Origin: Modestobacter sp. DSM 44400
Lineage (GTDB): Bacteria > Actinomycetota > Actinomycetes > Mycobacteriales > Geodermatophilaceae
Length of the DNA stretch: 64,000 nt
Assembly (NCBI RefSeq): GCF_900107175.1
Contig: NZ_FNOZ01000001.1
Location: 186,001 to 250,000 of the forward strand
Direction of reading: 5' to 3'
The notes under the pieces are model-generated. The model was not told the origin of the DNA and did no database searches. It saw nothing but the letters and a program-made list of their open reading frames with translations. Below are positions 18,422-27,306 of this stretch, piece by piece. Every line of letters starts with the position of its first letter. Position 1 is the stretch's first letter. The translations under genes and the position numbers were made by a program.

Positions 18422-20388
18422 GCCCGCGCCTCCTGCCCCGAGGGGCCAAAATGGCCATTTTGGCCCTGGTCGACCTCAAGCTGCTCGTGCACCGTCCGCA
18501 GCGCGGCCAGTGCGTCACATCCGGCGTACACGTACCCGTCGACGCCGTCCACCCCCAGCTTCGGCGACCCGGCCAGCCACACCGAGGTGGCACCGGCCGT
18601 CCGAAGCTGGGCGACCAGGCCGGCCGCCGACTCCGCGTAGTCCTTGTCGGTGCCGCACACGCAGGCCACCGTCGTCGACGCCGCCGCGAAGCCGCCCGCG
18701 TCCTCGCCGGACGGGGTCAGCAGGCCGCCGGCCTGGAACAGGTTGGCGGCGAAGGTGGCCCGGGCCGTGTTCCGGGCCACCGAACCGAGCGTGGCCAGGT
18801 ACACCGCTGGGCGTGGCTGCGCGGCCTCGGCCCGGCCGCGCAGCTCCTCGAACTCCGCGGCCGCCCGCACCCGGGGCAGCCCGCCCGACCCGGGCGGCAG
18901 CACGTCGGCTGCCGGACGGCGGACGGGGAGCACCTCGGTCGGGTTGGGGAACTCGCTGATGCCGGTCAGCGCGTCGGCGCGGTGCGCCAGCCGCTCGCTG
19001 CGGGTGGCCCACGCTGCGGAGATCCGCTCGGCCACCAGACCGGAGGACAGCGCCGCCGGCAGCCCGCCGGCCCGCTCCATCTCGGTGAACCAGGCCCACG
19101 CGGCCTGGGCGAGGTCCTCGGTCAGCGACTCGACGTACCAGGAGCCGCCGGCCGGGTCGAGCACCCTGGCGAGGTGCCCCTCCTCGACCAGGAGGCTCTG
19201 GGTGTTGCGGGCGATCCGCCGGGCGAAGGCGTCGGGCAGGCCGAGTGCCGCGTCGAAGGGCTGGACGGTGACCACGTCGGCGCCGCCCACCCCCGCGGCG
19301 AAGCAGGCCACCGTGGTGCGCAGCATGTTGACCCAGGGGTCGTGTCGGGTGGTCATCACCGAGGAGGTGACCGCGTGCTGGCGCTGCGCCCGCACCTCGG
19401 GGGCCGCGCCGCTGGCCTCGCCGACCCGGTCCCACAGCCGGCGGGCCGCCCGCAGCGCGGCGATGGTCGTGAACTGGTCGGCGCTCGCGGAGAAGCGGAA
19501 CTCGAGCTGGCCGAACGCCTCGTCGACGCTGAGGCCATCACCCCTGTCCGCGGAGTCGGTCAGCGCGCGCAGGTAGGTGACGCCCGCGGCCAGCGCGCAG
19601 CCGAGCTCCTCCACCGCCGAGGCGCCGGCGTCGGCGAAGACCGTGCCGTCGACGACGATCGTGCGCAGCCCGGGGTGGGCCATCGCACGGCGGGCCAGCG
19701 CGGGCAGGTCAGCCAGCGACTGCTCCTGGCCCGAGGTCGCCTGCACGCCCAGCGGATCCAGGCCCAGCGAGCCGCCCGCCGCCAGGTCGGTGCGGCCCTC
19801 GACCAGGGTCAGGAACGCCTCGGCGGCCGCCGGGCCGCCCTGCACGGTCACCGGCGCCAGGTCGAGGTGGACGGCGGCGAGCACGTCGGCCAGCGCGTCG
19901 ACCGGCACCGCACCCTCGCCCAGGACCAGCCACAGCGAGGAGACGCCGTTCTCCAGGTCGGCCAGCGCGGCGTCCCGGGTGGCGGCGACGTCGGGGTCGG
20001 CGTGCCGCTGACGGACGTCCCAGCTGCCGGGCACGTCGGCGTCCGCACCGCCCGCCGCGGTCACGCCCGCCGCACCGGCCCGCGCGCCGCGCACGAACGG
20101 CGGCAGCCCGGGCACCCCGACGGCGGAGGGCAGGTCGCCGGCGTCCTGGGCGGTGTACAGCGGCGCCACGCTCACCCCGGTCGCCACCGGCACCCGCAGC
20201 GCGTCCTCAACCGGGTCGGGCAGCTCCTCGCGACCGGCCTTGCGCAGCACCCCGGCGACCAGGTCGCGCCACTGCTCGCGGGTGGCCTCGGCGAACTCAC
20301 CGGCCAGCGCGAGTTCGTCGGGCGACTCGGGCTCGGCGGGCACCTCCTGATCGGGATGTGCCGCGGCCTGCTGGTCGGTCGGACTCAT
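18418..20388 (-). CDS. mutA: Methylmalonyl-CoA mutase small subunit
   Basis: MutA is the non-catalytic partner of MutB. The 656-residue product has the mutase barrel ([56 protein letters not shown]). Its C-terminal cobalamin-like domain lacks the DxHxxG cobalt-ligand motif ([18 protein letters not shown] at that position), as expected. The ATG at 20388 ([10 protein letters not shown]) is the start that clears the upstream gene; only a weak GGTGA precedes it. The last codons contain a perfect 24-bp palindrome (18443-18466) that encodes GQNGHFGP, which I do not recognise as a conserved part of the family. Confidence 0.94.
   Translation of the reverse strand: MSPTDQQAAAHPDQEVPAEPESPDELALAGEFAEATREQWRDLVAGVLRKAGREELPDPVEDALRVPVATGVSVAPLYTAQDAGDLPSAVGVPGLPPFVRGARAGAAGVTAAGGADADVPGSWDVRQRHADPDVAATRDAALADLENGVSSLWLVLGEGAVPVDALADVLAAVHLDLAPVTVQGGPAAAEAFLTLVEGRTDLAAGGSLGLDPLGVQATSGQEQSLADLPALARRAMAHPGLRTIVVDGTVFADAGASAVEELGCALAAGVTYLRALTDSADRGDGLSVDEAFGQLEFRFSASADQFTTIAALRAARRLWDRVGEASGAAPEVRAQRQHAVTSSVMTTRHDPWVNMLRTTVACFAAGVGGADVVTVQPFDAALGLPDAFARRIARNTQSLLVEEGHLARVLDPAGGSWYVESLTEDLAQAAWAWFTEMERAGGLPAALSSGLVAERISAAWATRSERLAHRADALTGISEFPNPTEVLPVRRPAADVLPPGSGGLPRVRAAAEFEELRGRAEAAQPRPAVYLATLGSVARNTARATFAANLFQAGGLLTPSGEDAGGFAAASTTVACVCGTDKDYAESAAGLVAQLRTAGATSVWLAGSPKLGVDGVDGYVYAGCDALAALRTVHEQLEVDQGQNGHFGPSGQEARA
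18443..18466. repeat. Perfect 24-bp palindrome with AT-rich core in the mutA tail
   Basis: The first half is GGGCCAAAATGG and the second half is its exact reverse complement. It lies inside the last codons of mutA, 22 bp before the mutB start. The A4/T4 tracts stand out against the surrounding GC content. No other copy was seen in the window. Confidence 0.8.
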
Positions 20389-20443
20389 CGTCGGGTCACC
20401 GGCTCTCGTGGGCGGACGCTCGTGGAGACAGGTGTAACAGGCC

Positions 20444-21733
20444 TCAGGCCGCCGGGATGTTGGCGGGTACCGCAGCCTCGACGGGCGCCTCGGCAGCGGC
20501 GTCGGCGGAGAGCGCCTGCAGCGCCGTCCGGGCCAGCAGCCGGACGCCGACGCCGATCGACCGCTCGTCGACGTCGAAGGTGCCGCGGTGCAGGTCGAGC
20601 GGGGCACCGCCACCGTGCGTGCCCAGCCGGGCCAGCGCGATCGGCAGCGCCTCGGCGAACCAGCCGAAGTCCTCCCCGCCCATGCTCTGCGGGCTGAGCA
20701 CGACGCCCTCGGTGCCCACGGTCTGCAGCGCGGCCGAGCGCAGCAAAGCCACGTTGCGGGGGTCGTTGACCACCGGCGGGACACCCCGCGCGTACTCGAT
20801 GGACACCTCAGCACCCGAGGCCCCGGCCACCTGGGTGACCAGGGTGCGCACCAGCTCCTCCGCCGAGGCCCACACGTCGCGGTCCAGCACCCGCAGGGTG
20901 CCGCGCAGCTGCCCGGTCTCCGGGATCGTGTTGGGCGCGACCCCCGCGCTGACCGCGCCCCAGACCAGCGACATCCCCGAGCGCGGGTCGACCAGCCGGG
21001 ACAGCAGGCCCGGCACGTCGGTGACCACCCGGCCGAGCGCGTGCACCAGGTCCACGGTCAGCTGGGGGCGTGCCGTGTGCCCGCCGGGGCCGGTGAGCGT
21101 CACCTCGATCCGGTCGCAGGCGGCGGTGATCGCGCCGGTGCGCAGCCCCACCCGGCCGACCGGGACAGAGGGATCGCAGTGCAGGGCGAATGCCCGCGCG
21201 GCGCCCTCGAGCAGCCCCTCGTGGACGACCTGCAGCGCTCCGCCGGGCACCTGCTCCTCGGCGGGCTGGAAGACGCACCGCACGGTGCCGGGCAGCCGGC
21301 GCAGGGTGGCGAGCGCCTGGGCGACGCCGAGCAGCACGGTGGTGTGCACGTCGTGGCCGCAGGCGTGGCACAGGCCCGGCCGGGTCGAGGCGTATGCGAC
21401 GTCCTTGAGGTCGGGCAGCGGGAGCGCGTCGATGTCGGCGCGGAGCACGACCATCGGACCGGCGCCGGTGCCGACGTCGCAGCTGAGCCCGGTGCCGCCG
21501 GCCAGCCGCCGCGGCCGCAGCCCGGCCGCGGTCAGCCGCTGCTCGAGGAAGGCGGTCGTCTCGTGCTCGGCGAAGCCGAGCTCGGGGTGCGCGTGCAGGT
21601 GCCGCCGGGCGGCGACCAGGTCGGCGTTGTGGGCGTGTGCCCAGTCGTCGACCGCGGCGCCGGCCCGGGTGAGCGGCGTCTCGACCGGGATGGGGACGGC
21701 GGTGTCGATGGCGGTCCCCTCGCTCGTGGTCAC
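20444..21733 (-). CDS. amiB: M20-family metal-dependent amidohydrolase
   Basis: A 429-residue peptidase of the M20D (AmiB/AbgB/hippurate hydrolase) type, which cleaves N-acyl or peptide-like amides. Metal ligands are visible in the order expected: HACGHDVHT, FQPAEEQVPGG (catalytic Glu pair), ALHCDP, and the late SMGGEDFGWF. A dimerisation domain sits between (TGPGGHTARPQLTVDLVHAL). The GTG start at 21733 overlaps the stop of the upstream ligase gene by 4 bp (GTGA). Position near deoD and pmmB agrees with amiA1/amiB1 in mycobacteria as I recall; the natural substrate is not known. Confidence 0.9.
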   Translation of the reverse strand: MTTSEGTAIDTAVPIPVETPLTRAGAAVDDWAHAHNADLVAARRHLHAHPELGFAEHETTAFLEQRLTAAGLRPRRLAGGTGLSCDVGTGAGPMVVLRADIDALPLPDLKDVAYASTRPGLCHACGHDVHTTVLLGVAQALATLRRLPGTVRCVFQPAEEQVPGGALQVVHEGLLEGAARAFALHCDPSVPVGRVGLRTGAITAACDRIEVTLTGPGGHTARPQLTVDLVHALGRVVTDVPGLLSRLVDPRSGMSLVWGAVSAGVAPNTIPETGQLRGTLRVLDRDVWASAEELVRTLVTQVAGASGAEVSIEYARGVPPVVNDPRNVALLRSAALQTVGTEGVVLSPQSMGGEDFGWFAEALPIALARLGTHGGGAPLDLHRGTFDVDERSIGVGVRLLARTALQALSADAAAEAPVEAAVPANIPAA

Positions 21734-22902
21734 GCGGTCGCACTCCCCGCGGCGGCCGGGGCGGGCGCGGCGGGCAGGTCGTCGCGCATCTCGGCCAGCA
21801 GGCTGTCGACCACCGGGCGCAGGTTCCCGTCGTGTGCGGCCGCGACCGCACGCTGGCGCTGGTAGGAGGCCCCGACGGCCAGGATGCGCCGGACGTCGGC
21901 CAGCTCCTCGGCGCAGCCCAGCCGCGTGGCGGTCGGCGCGAGTTCCTCGACGAGGTCGGCGATGGCCTGCCGGACCGGGCGGACCGTGCCCTTCTCGTCG
22001 ACCACGATGTCGGCGTCCAACCCGTAGCGGGCCGCCCGCCACTTGTTCTCCCGTAGCACCCAGCTGGCCGGGACGGGGAGGGTGTAGCCGCGGTCCAGCT
22101 CGCGGTCGAACTGCTCGACCAGGCACTGCGACAGCGCGGCGACCGCGCCGATCTCGGTGAGGGTGGGCAGACCGTCGCAGATGCGCAGCTCGACGGTGCC
22201 GAAGTCGGGGTGCGGGCGGATGTCCCACCAGACCTCGCGCACGCTGTCGATGGCGTGCGTGGAAATCAGCGTCTCCATGTACTCCTCGAACCGGTCCCAG
22301 CCCGACAGCTGGTAGGGCAGCCCCGCGGTCGGCATGCCCTCGAAGACCTTGGATCGGGCCGAGGCCAGTCCGGTGTCGGCCCCTACCCAGTACGGCGAGG
22401 ACGCCGAGAGCGCGAGGAAGTGCGGAACGTACTGGGACAGCGCGTTGACGATCGGGATGACCTTGTCCGGCGAGCGGACGCCGACGTGCACGTGCACCCC
22501 GAAGATCTGCAGCCGGCGGGCCAGCCACTGCATCTTCTCCACCAACTGGAGGTAGCGCTCCCCCGGCGAGATCTGCTGCGTTTGCCAGTCGGTGATCGGG
22601 TGGGTGCCGGCGCACATCACCGCCAGGCCGTGCCGCTCAGCGGCGACCACCACCTCGGCCAGCGTGCCGGCCAGGTCCGCCTTCGCCTCGGCCACCGTGG
22701 TGCAGACGCCGGTGATGATCTCGATGGTCGACTGGAGCAGCTCGTGCTTGGCCTTGGGGTGCTCGTCGAGGCCGGCGGGGGTGATCTCGGCGAGGATCTC
22801 GATGGCGCCGGCGGTCAGCTCCCGCGTCTCCGGGTCGACCAGCTGCAGCTCCCACTCCACCCCCAGGCTCGAGCGCAGCGAGGAGTGGAAGGGGATCTGC
22901 AC
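21730..22902 (-). CDS. Carboxylate-amine ligase, YbdK/glutamate-cysteine ligase 2 type
   Basis: A 390-residue ATP-dependent ligase of the GCS2 family. Recognisable segments are SLGVEWELQLVDPETREL (metal/ATP site), STIEIITGVC, CAGTHPITDWQTQQISPGERY, FGVHVHVGV, ALSASSPYWVGADTGLASARS and WDIRPHPDFGTVELRICDG. Members make gamma-glutamyl amides with weak glutamate-cysteine ligase activity in vitro; the physiological product here is unknown. It starts at GTG 22902, with TAGACT ending 6 nt upstream and no ribosome binding site, so the mRNA is probably leaderless. It heads a minus-strand run with the M20 gene and perhaps mutA. Confidence 0.9.
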   Translation of the reverse strand: MQIPFHSSLRSSLGVEWELQLVDPETRELTAGAIEILAEITPAGLDEHPKAKHELLQSTIEIITGVCTTVAEAKADLAGTLAEVVVAAERHGLAVMCAGTHPITDWQTQQISPGERYLQLVEKMQWLARRLQIFGVHVHVGVRSPDKVIPIVNALSQYVPHFLALSASSPYWVGADTGLASARSKVFEGMPTAGLPYQLSGWDRFEEYMETLISTHAIDSVREVWWDIRPHPDFGTVELRICDGLPTLTEIGAVAALSQCLVEQFDRELDRGYTLPVPASWVLRENKWRAARYGLDADIVVDEKGTVRPVRQAIADLVEELAPTATRLGCAEELADVRRILAVGASYQRQRAVAAAHDGNLRPVVDSLLAEMRDDLPAAPAPAAAGSATA

Positions 22903-22908
22903 CCCGCG

Positions 22909-22914
22909 AGTCTA
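22909..22914 (-). promoter_or_regulatory. -10 of a leaderless promoter for the carboxylate-amine ligase
   Basis: TAGACT on the minus strand ends 6 nt before the GTG at 22902. No ribosome binding site is visible. Confidence 0.5.
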
Positions 22915-22960
22915 GAGTCGGTGACGATCATCCGCCCCCGGTCGCCGTCCCCGGGCACCT

Positions 22961-23025
22961 GAGGTATTGGAAGCTCTACCGCTACCTGAGCGCCCCATGC
23001 CTACCGGTATAGCTTCCAATACCTC
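22961..23025. repeat. 21-bp inverted repeat upstream of deoD
   Basis: The outer 15 bp are a perfect match: GAGGTATTGGAAGCT at 22961 pairs with AGCTTCCAATACCTC ending at 23025. The arms extend to 21 bp with one mismatch and enclose 23 nt. The arms are AT-rich for this genome. It lies in the divergent gap between the ligase gene and deoD, 22 bp upstream of the deoD -10. It could be an operator, a hairpin of the leader, or a small palindromic repeat element. Confidence 0.75.
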
Positions 23026-23046
23026 GGTCGCCGCCGGACTCTCGGC

Positions 23047-23052
23047 TAGCGT
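23047..23052 (+). promoter_or_regulatory. -10 of a leaderless promoter for deoD
   Basis: TAGCGT ends 7 nt before the GTG at 23060. This decides the start over the upstream in-frame ATG at 22967, which lies in the inverted repeat. Confidence 0.6.
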
Positions 23053-23059
23053 GCCCGGG

Positions 23060-23878
23060 GTGAACCAGTCCGCCCCCCTCCTCTCCAACGACCCCGCCGC
23101 ATTGGCCGTCCGCGCCGCCGAGGAACTGACCGCCGCCCTCGGCAGCGACCACGACGTAGCGGTGGTGATGGGCTCGGGCTGGGCCCCGGCCGCCGACGCC
23201 TTCGGCGGAACGCTGGCCAGCGTGCCGATCGGCGAGCTGCCCGGCTTCACCGCCCCCACGGTCACCGGCCACGGCGGCGAGATCCGCTCGGTCCAGGTGG
23301 GCGGCCACAAGGTGCTGCTGTTCCTCGGCCGCACCCACCTCTACGAGGGCCGCGGCGTCGAGCCGGTCGTGCACGGCATCCGCACGGCCGCCGCCGCCGG
23401 AGTGCGCACCGTCGTCCTGACCAACGCCGCCGGCGGCCTGTCCCCCGACCACCGGGTCGGCCAGGCGGTGCTGATCAGCGACCACCTCAACCTCACCGCA
23501 CGCTCGCCACTGGTCGGCGCCACCTTCGTCGACCTGACCGACCTGTACTCCGCCCGCCTGCGAGCGCTGGCGCAGGAGATCGACCCGTTCCTCGTCGAGG
23601 GCGTCTACGCAGCGCTACCCGGCCCGCACTTCGAGACCCCGGCCGAGATCCGGATGCTCACCACCCTGGGTGCGGACCTGGTCGGCATGTCCACCGCGCT
23701 GGAGGCGATCGCCGCCCGCGCGGCCGGGGTCGAGGTGCTGGGGCTGTCGATGGTGACCAACGCCGCGGCCGGCATCACGGGGGAGGCGCTGGACCACGTG
23801 GAGGTGCTCGAAGCCGGCAAGGCGGCCGCCGGCCGGCTCGGTGAGTTCCTGGTCGCGCTGATCGCCCGGCTCCCGTGA
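23060..23878 (+). CDS. deoD: Purine nucleoside phosphorylase (trimeric type)
   Basis: PNP splits purine (deoxy)ribonucleosides with phosphate into base and (deoxy)ribose-1-phosphate. The 272-residue sequence has [14 protein letters not shown] (phosphate loop), [75 protein letters not shown] and the base-binding [10 protein letters not shown] with Asn. This is the low-molecular-mass trimeric class, as in mycobacterial DeoD/PunA. The GTG start is set by the TAGCGT hexamer 7 nt upstream. Its stop overlaps the start of the next gene (GTGA). The sugar phosphate can go to the mutase two genes downstream. Confidence 0.95.
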   Translation: MNQSAPLLSNDPAALAVRAAEELTAALGSDHDVAVVMGSGWAPAADAFGGTLASVPIGELPGFTAPTVTGHGGEIRSVQVGGHKVLLFLGRTHLYEGRGVEPVVHGIRTAAAAGVRTVVLTNAAGGLSPDHRVGQAVLISDHLNLTARSPLVGATFVDLTDLYSARLRALAQEIDPFLVEGVYAALPGPHFETPAEIRMLTTLGADLVGMSTALEAIAARAAGVEVLGLSMVTNAAAGITGEALDHVEVLEAGKAAAGRLGEFLVALIARLP

Positions 23879-24717
23879 GCGGCCCGGTCCTCATCACCGG
23901 CGCCGCCGGGCTGATCGGCACCTGGCTGCGCGGCGGCCTGCCCGAGCGCGGCTGGGCGGTGCGCAGCCTGGACGTCGTCCCGATCCCCGACACCCGACCG
24001 GGCGAGGAGCAGGTGGTCGCCGACGTGACCGACCTGTCGGCGATGGTCGACGCCAGCACCGGCGCCTCGGCCGTCGTCCACCTGGCCGGCATCGCCACCG
24101 AATCGACCTGGCCGGCGATCAGCCACAGCAACATCGAGGGCACCTACGCCGCCCTGGAGGCCGCCCGCCGGGCCGGCGTCCAGCGCGTCGTGCTTGCCAG
24201 CAGCAACCACGCCACCGGCTACACGCCGCGGCCGGGGCAGGGCCTGCTGCGCGAGGCCGACGCCCCGCACCGGCCGGACACCTACTACGGCGTCTCGAAG
24301 GCGACGATGGAGGCGCTGGGCTCGCTCTACGTCGACCGCTACGGCCTGGACGTCGTCTGCCTGCGGATCGGCAGCGCCCTTCCGGAGCCGACCACGGTCC
24401 GCCAGCTGGCCACCTGGCTGTCGCCGACCGATACCGTCGGGCTCGTGGACGCCGCGCTGCGCGCCCCCTCTCCCGGCTTCGCCGTCGTCTGGGGCGTCTC
24501 GGACAACACCCGCCGCTGGTGGGACCTCATCGCCGCACAGGCGCTGGGCTACGAGTCCGTGGACGACGCTGAGGTGTACGCCGCCGCGCTGCTGGAGGTC
24601 CACGGGCGGCCCGACCCGACCGACCCGGTGCACACCCGGGTGGGCGGGGAGTACGCGACCGCGGCGTTCGATGCAGAGACGATCGAGGCTCAGCAGGCCG
24701 GGCCCGCGGAGCCGTGA
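23875..24717 (+). CDS. NAD-dependent epimerase/dehydratase, uronate dehydrogenase-like
   Basis: An extended short-chain dehydrogenase of 280 residues. The NAD-binding motif is [13 protein letters not shown] and the catalytic YxxxK is YYGVSKATM. The segment [12 protein letters not shown], with SSNH before the tyrosine, and the later RIGS and LATWLSPTD segments recall uronate dehydrogenases, which oxidise uronic acids to lactones. That substrate is inferred from motif similarity only. The gene is coupled to deoD and to the phosphomutase by 4-bp overlaps on both sides, so it belongs to their operon even though a link to nucleoside metabolism is not obvious. Confidence 0.85.
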   Translation: MSGPVLITGAAGLIGTWLRGGLPERGWAVRSLDVVPIPDTRPGEEQVVADVTDLSAMVDASTGASAVVHLAGIATESTWPAISHSNIEGTYAALEAARRAGVQRVVLASSNHATGYTPRPGQGLLREADAPHRPDTYYGVSKATMEALGSLYVDRYGLDVVCLRIGSALPEPTTVRQLATWLSPTDTVGLVDAALRAPSPGFAVVWGVSDNTRRWWDLIAAQALGYESVDDAEVYAAALLEVHGRPDPTDPVHTRVGGEYATAAFDAETIEAQQAGPAEP

Positions 24718-26360
24718 TCGCCGACATGCTGGAGTGCGCCCGGGCCTGGGCCGCCGATGACCCGCACGACGGCGACCGCGCCGAACTCGAGGCGCTGGTG
24801 GCCGCCTCGTCCACTGATCCCACGGCCACCGCCGAGCTGACCCGCCGGTTCGCCGGCCCGCTGACCTTCGGGACGGCGGGGCTGCGCGGGCCGCTGCGCG
24901 CCGGGCCGGCCGGGATGAACGCCGCGGTGGTCACCCGCGCCGCAGCCGGGCTGGCCCGGTACCTGGCCGAGGAGGGGCACGTCGGCCGTGGCATTGCGGT
25001 CGGCTTCGACGCCCGGCACCGCTCCGACGAGTTCGCCCGCGTCACGGCCGGGGTGCTCACCGGCGCCGGGTTCGCGGTCTCGGTGCTGCCCCGGCCGTTG
25101 CCGACGCCGGTGCTGTCCTTCGCTGTCCGGCACCTGGGTGCGGTCGCCGGAGTGATGGTGACCGCGAGCCACAACCCACCGCGGGACAACGGCTACAAGG
25201 TCTACCTCTCCGACGGCGCCCAGCTGGTGCCGCCGGCCGACCGGCTGATCGAGGCCGCCATCGGTGCCGTCGGATCGGCCCGCGACGTTGCCCGCGGGGA
25301 GGAGTGGACGATCCTCGGCGACGACGTCGAAGACGACTACGTGGCCGCCGTGGTCGCCGCGCTGCAGCCCGACCGGCTGGACGCCGCCGCCCGCCGTCGC
25401 CTCGTCGTGGCCTACACCGCGATGCACGGGGTCGGCGCGCAGACCACGGCCCGGGTCTTCGCGGCGGCTGGCTTCGCCCCGGTGCACTCGGTGCCGGAGC
25501 AGGAGCGGCCGGACCCGGAGTTCCCGACCGTCGCCTTCCCGAACCCGGAGGAGCCCGGCGCCGTCGACCTGCTGGTCGCCCTGGCTGATCGGGCCGGCGC
25601 AGACGTGGCGATCGCCGAGGACCCGGACGCTGATCGCTGCTCGGTGGTCTGCGGCGGCCGGCAGCTGACCGGCGACGAGGTCGGCGTGCTGCTGGCGGAC
25701 TGGCTGCTGCGCCGCGGCGTGCGCGGCACGTACGCCGCCTCGCTGGTCAGCGGCTCGCTGCTCGGCCGGCTGACCGAGGCGCACGGGGTGCCGTTCGCCG
25801 AGACCCCGACCGGGTTCAAGTGGATCATCCGGGCCGGGACGCCCGCAGCGCCGCTGGTGTTCGGGTACGAGGAGGCGCTCGGCTACGCGGTGACCCCGTC
25901 CGTGGCGCACGACAAGGACGGCATCTCGGCAGCGCTCGCCGTGGCGCTGCTCGCCGCCGAGCTGGCCGTGGACGGGCGCACGCTGACTGACCGGCTCGAC
26001 GAGCTGGCGCGCGAGCACGGGCTGTTCGCCACCGGTCAGCTCTCGGTCCGGGTGGAGGACCTGTCGCTGATCTCCGGCGCCATGGCCCGGCTGCGGGCGC
26101 GGCCGCCGGCGCAATTGCTGGGCCGGGACGTCGAGGCCACCGACCTGGCCGAGGCCGACCTGCCGGTGGATGCGGTGCGGCTGCTCGGCGAGGGCGTCCG
26201 GGTGATCGTGCGGCCCAGCGGCACCGAGCCCAAGCTCAAGGCCTACCTGGAGGTCGTCGTCCCGGTGTCCGACGACGCCGGGGTGCCGGCGGCCCGCCGC
26301 CGCGGTGCGGCCGAGCTCGACCAGCTGCGCGTGGAGATGATTTCGACGCTGGAGCTGTGA
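24714..26360 (+). CDS. pmmB: Phosphomannomutase/phosphoglucomutase-type phosphohexomutase
   Basis: A 548-residue alpha-D-phosphohexomutase. The four expected sites are present: the phosphoserine loop VMVTASHNPPRDNGYKVY (phosphorylated Ser), the metal loop AEDPDADRC, the sugar-binding loop GYEEALGYAV and the phosphate-binding loop RPSGTEPKLKAYLE. It matches PmmB of mycobacteria, which lies next to deoD as here. Acting with PNP, it could isomerise pentose or hexose 1-phosphates to 5- or 6-phosphates. GTG 24714 overlaps the upstream stop by 4 bp. It is convergent with the damaged hepT gene, with stops 1 bp apart. Confidence 0.93.
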   Translation: MIADMLECARAWAADDPHDGDRAELEALVAASSTDPTATAELTRRFAGPLTFGTAGLRGPLRAGPAGMNAAVVTRAAAGLARYLAEEGHVGRGIAVGFDARHRSDEFARVTAGVLTGAGFAVSVLPRPLPTPVLSFAVRHLGAVAGVMVTASHNPPRDNGYKVYLSDGAQLVPPADRLIEAAIGAVGSARDVARGEEWTILGDDVEDDYVAAVVAALQPDRLDAAARRRLVVAYTAMHGVGAQTTARVFAAAGFAPVHSVPEQERPDPEFPTVAFPNPEEPGAVDLLVALADRAGADVAIAEDPDADRCSVVCGGRQLTGDEVGVLLADWLLRRGVRGTYAASLVSGSLLGRLTEAHGVPFAETPTGFKWIIRAGTPAAPLVFGYEEALGYAVTPSVAHDKDGISAALAVALLAAELAVDGRTLTDRLDELAREHGLFATGQLSVRVEDLSLISGAMARLRARPPAQLLGRDVEATDLAEADLPVDAVRLLGEGVRVIVRPSGTEPKLKAYLEVVVPVSDDAGVPAARRRGAAELDQLRVEMISTLEL

Positions 26361-26361
26361 C

Positions 26362-26775
26362 TCACTGCTCTGCAAGGAAGTCCGCGACCGACCGCGCGAA
26401 GTGCTGCAGTGCATCGTGCTCAGCGAGCCGGGCGATGGTGACGGAGTGATCGACGTCGACGTACTGGTGCACCAGGACATTCCGGTAACCCACTGCCGCG
26501 GCCATGGTCTCAGCAAGTTCGGAAGACAAGACGCCATGGCGTCCCAGGACACGCATGGTCTCCGCGTTCGTGCCGGGGGGCCCCACCCCTCTGCCGAGCA
26601 GATGTGGTGCGCCACGTCGACACACGCCTCGAGGGCGTTGACGAAGACGAACTCGACTCGGCAGCCACAGCGGGTCACTGCGCCGCTTGGCTGAGGAGCG
26701 CAACTCACGATCGAGGGCATCGAGCGAGCGGGTGAGTGACTGCAGGAGCCGCCGGACTCGGGTCGGGTCAACCAC
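26362..26775 (-). pseudogene. hepT: HepT-type toxin, damaged by two offsetting frameshifts
   Basis: HepT (HEPN) toxins pair with MntA antitoxins. The N-terminus (GTG 26775, overlapping mntA by 8 bp) and the C-terminus are in one frame, and the C-terminus keeps the active motif R-x4-H-x-Y as RNVLVHQY. The middle is in another frame: from about 26657 to 26578 the frame that matches the family reads VEFVFVNALEACVDVAHHI and CSAEGWGPP. The first shift looks like one extra base near 26649-26664. The second looks like a base lost from a run of six G at 26575-26580. As written, the frame is open for 137 residues but about 25 central residues are scrambled, so the toxin is probably inactive unless the indels are sequencing errors. 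Confidence 0.75.
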
Positions 26776-27151
26776 GGCGCAGCATCTCCAGGAACTCATG
26801 GTGACCCCGGTCCAACCGGGGCTTCTCGTCGAAGTAGATCTTGCGGGTGGTGCCGACCCAGCGGACCCGGGCCGGCGGGTCGTCGTCGAAGAGCAGCACG
26901 CCCTCCAGCGACACCCGGCCGGCGAGCTCCAGCGGCGCGCCGTTGAGCACCATCAGGTCGACGTCGGCCGGCAGGTGTACCTCGAACGACGGCGGCGGGT
27001 CGGCGGCCCACCAGGCGGCGACATCAAGGTCGGAGTCGGGCCGGTGGGTGCCTCGTGCGCGGCTGCCGTGCACGAAGGCGAACCGGGCCCCGGCAGCCCG
27101 CAAGGCGACGGTGATCTGAACGGCCAGCTCATCGGGGACATGATCGACCAC
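26768..27151 (-). CDS. mntA: MntA-type nucleotidyltransferase antitoxin
   Basis: A 127-residue minimal nucleotidyltransferase. It contains the exact family motif GS-x10-D-x-D (GSRARGTHRPDSDLD), and a third acidic residue is expected in VDLMVLNG. MntA proteins neutralise HepT by adding AMP to the tyrosine of its R-x4-H-x-Y motif (type VII toxin-antitoxin). Here the antitoxin precedes hepT and overlaps it by 8 bp, the usual arrangement. It starts at GTG 27151, with CATACT ending 7 nt upstream and no ribosome binding site. It appears intact although its partner is damaged. Confidence 0.88.
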   Translation of the reverse strand: MVDHVPDELAVQITVALRAAGARFAFVHGSRARGTHRPDSDLDVAAWWAADPPPSFEVHLPADVDLMVLNGAPLELAGRVSLEGVLLFDDDPPARVRWVGTTRKIYFDEKPRLDRGHHEFLEMLRRG

Positions 27152-27158
27152 GGTCCGC

Positions 27159-27164
27159 AGTATG
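27159..27164 (-). promoter_or_regulatory. Candidate -10 of a leaderless promoter for mntA-hepT
   Basis: CATACT on the minus strand ends 7 nt before the mntA GTG at 27151. Only the first base departs from TAnnnT. Confidence 0.4.
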
Positions 27165-27306
27165 CCGCCCTGCCGCCCTGTCGCTCCAGCGCGACGGTGC
27201 GGGTGCCGAGCGTGCAGGATGCCGTCGGGGCGCGGTCACGCGCCGGCGGTCCGGGACGTCGACGGGTGGACGCGGGGCCGGTGCGAGCGACCAGGAGGCG
27301 GTCGGG

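Noticed and set aside
18451-20697. 748-codon open frame on the plus strand opposite mutA
   Set aside because: Antisense shadow of a clear mutase gene; the translation is low-complexity Gly/Arg/Gln.
22967-23059. Upstream ATG for deoD
   Set aside because: It lies within the 21-bp inverted repeat and has no promoter or ribosome binding site; GTG 23060 follows TAGCGT by 7 nt.
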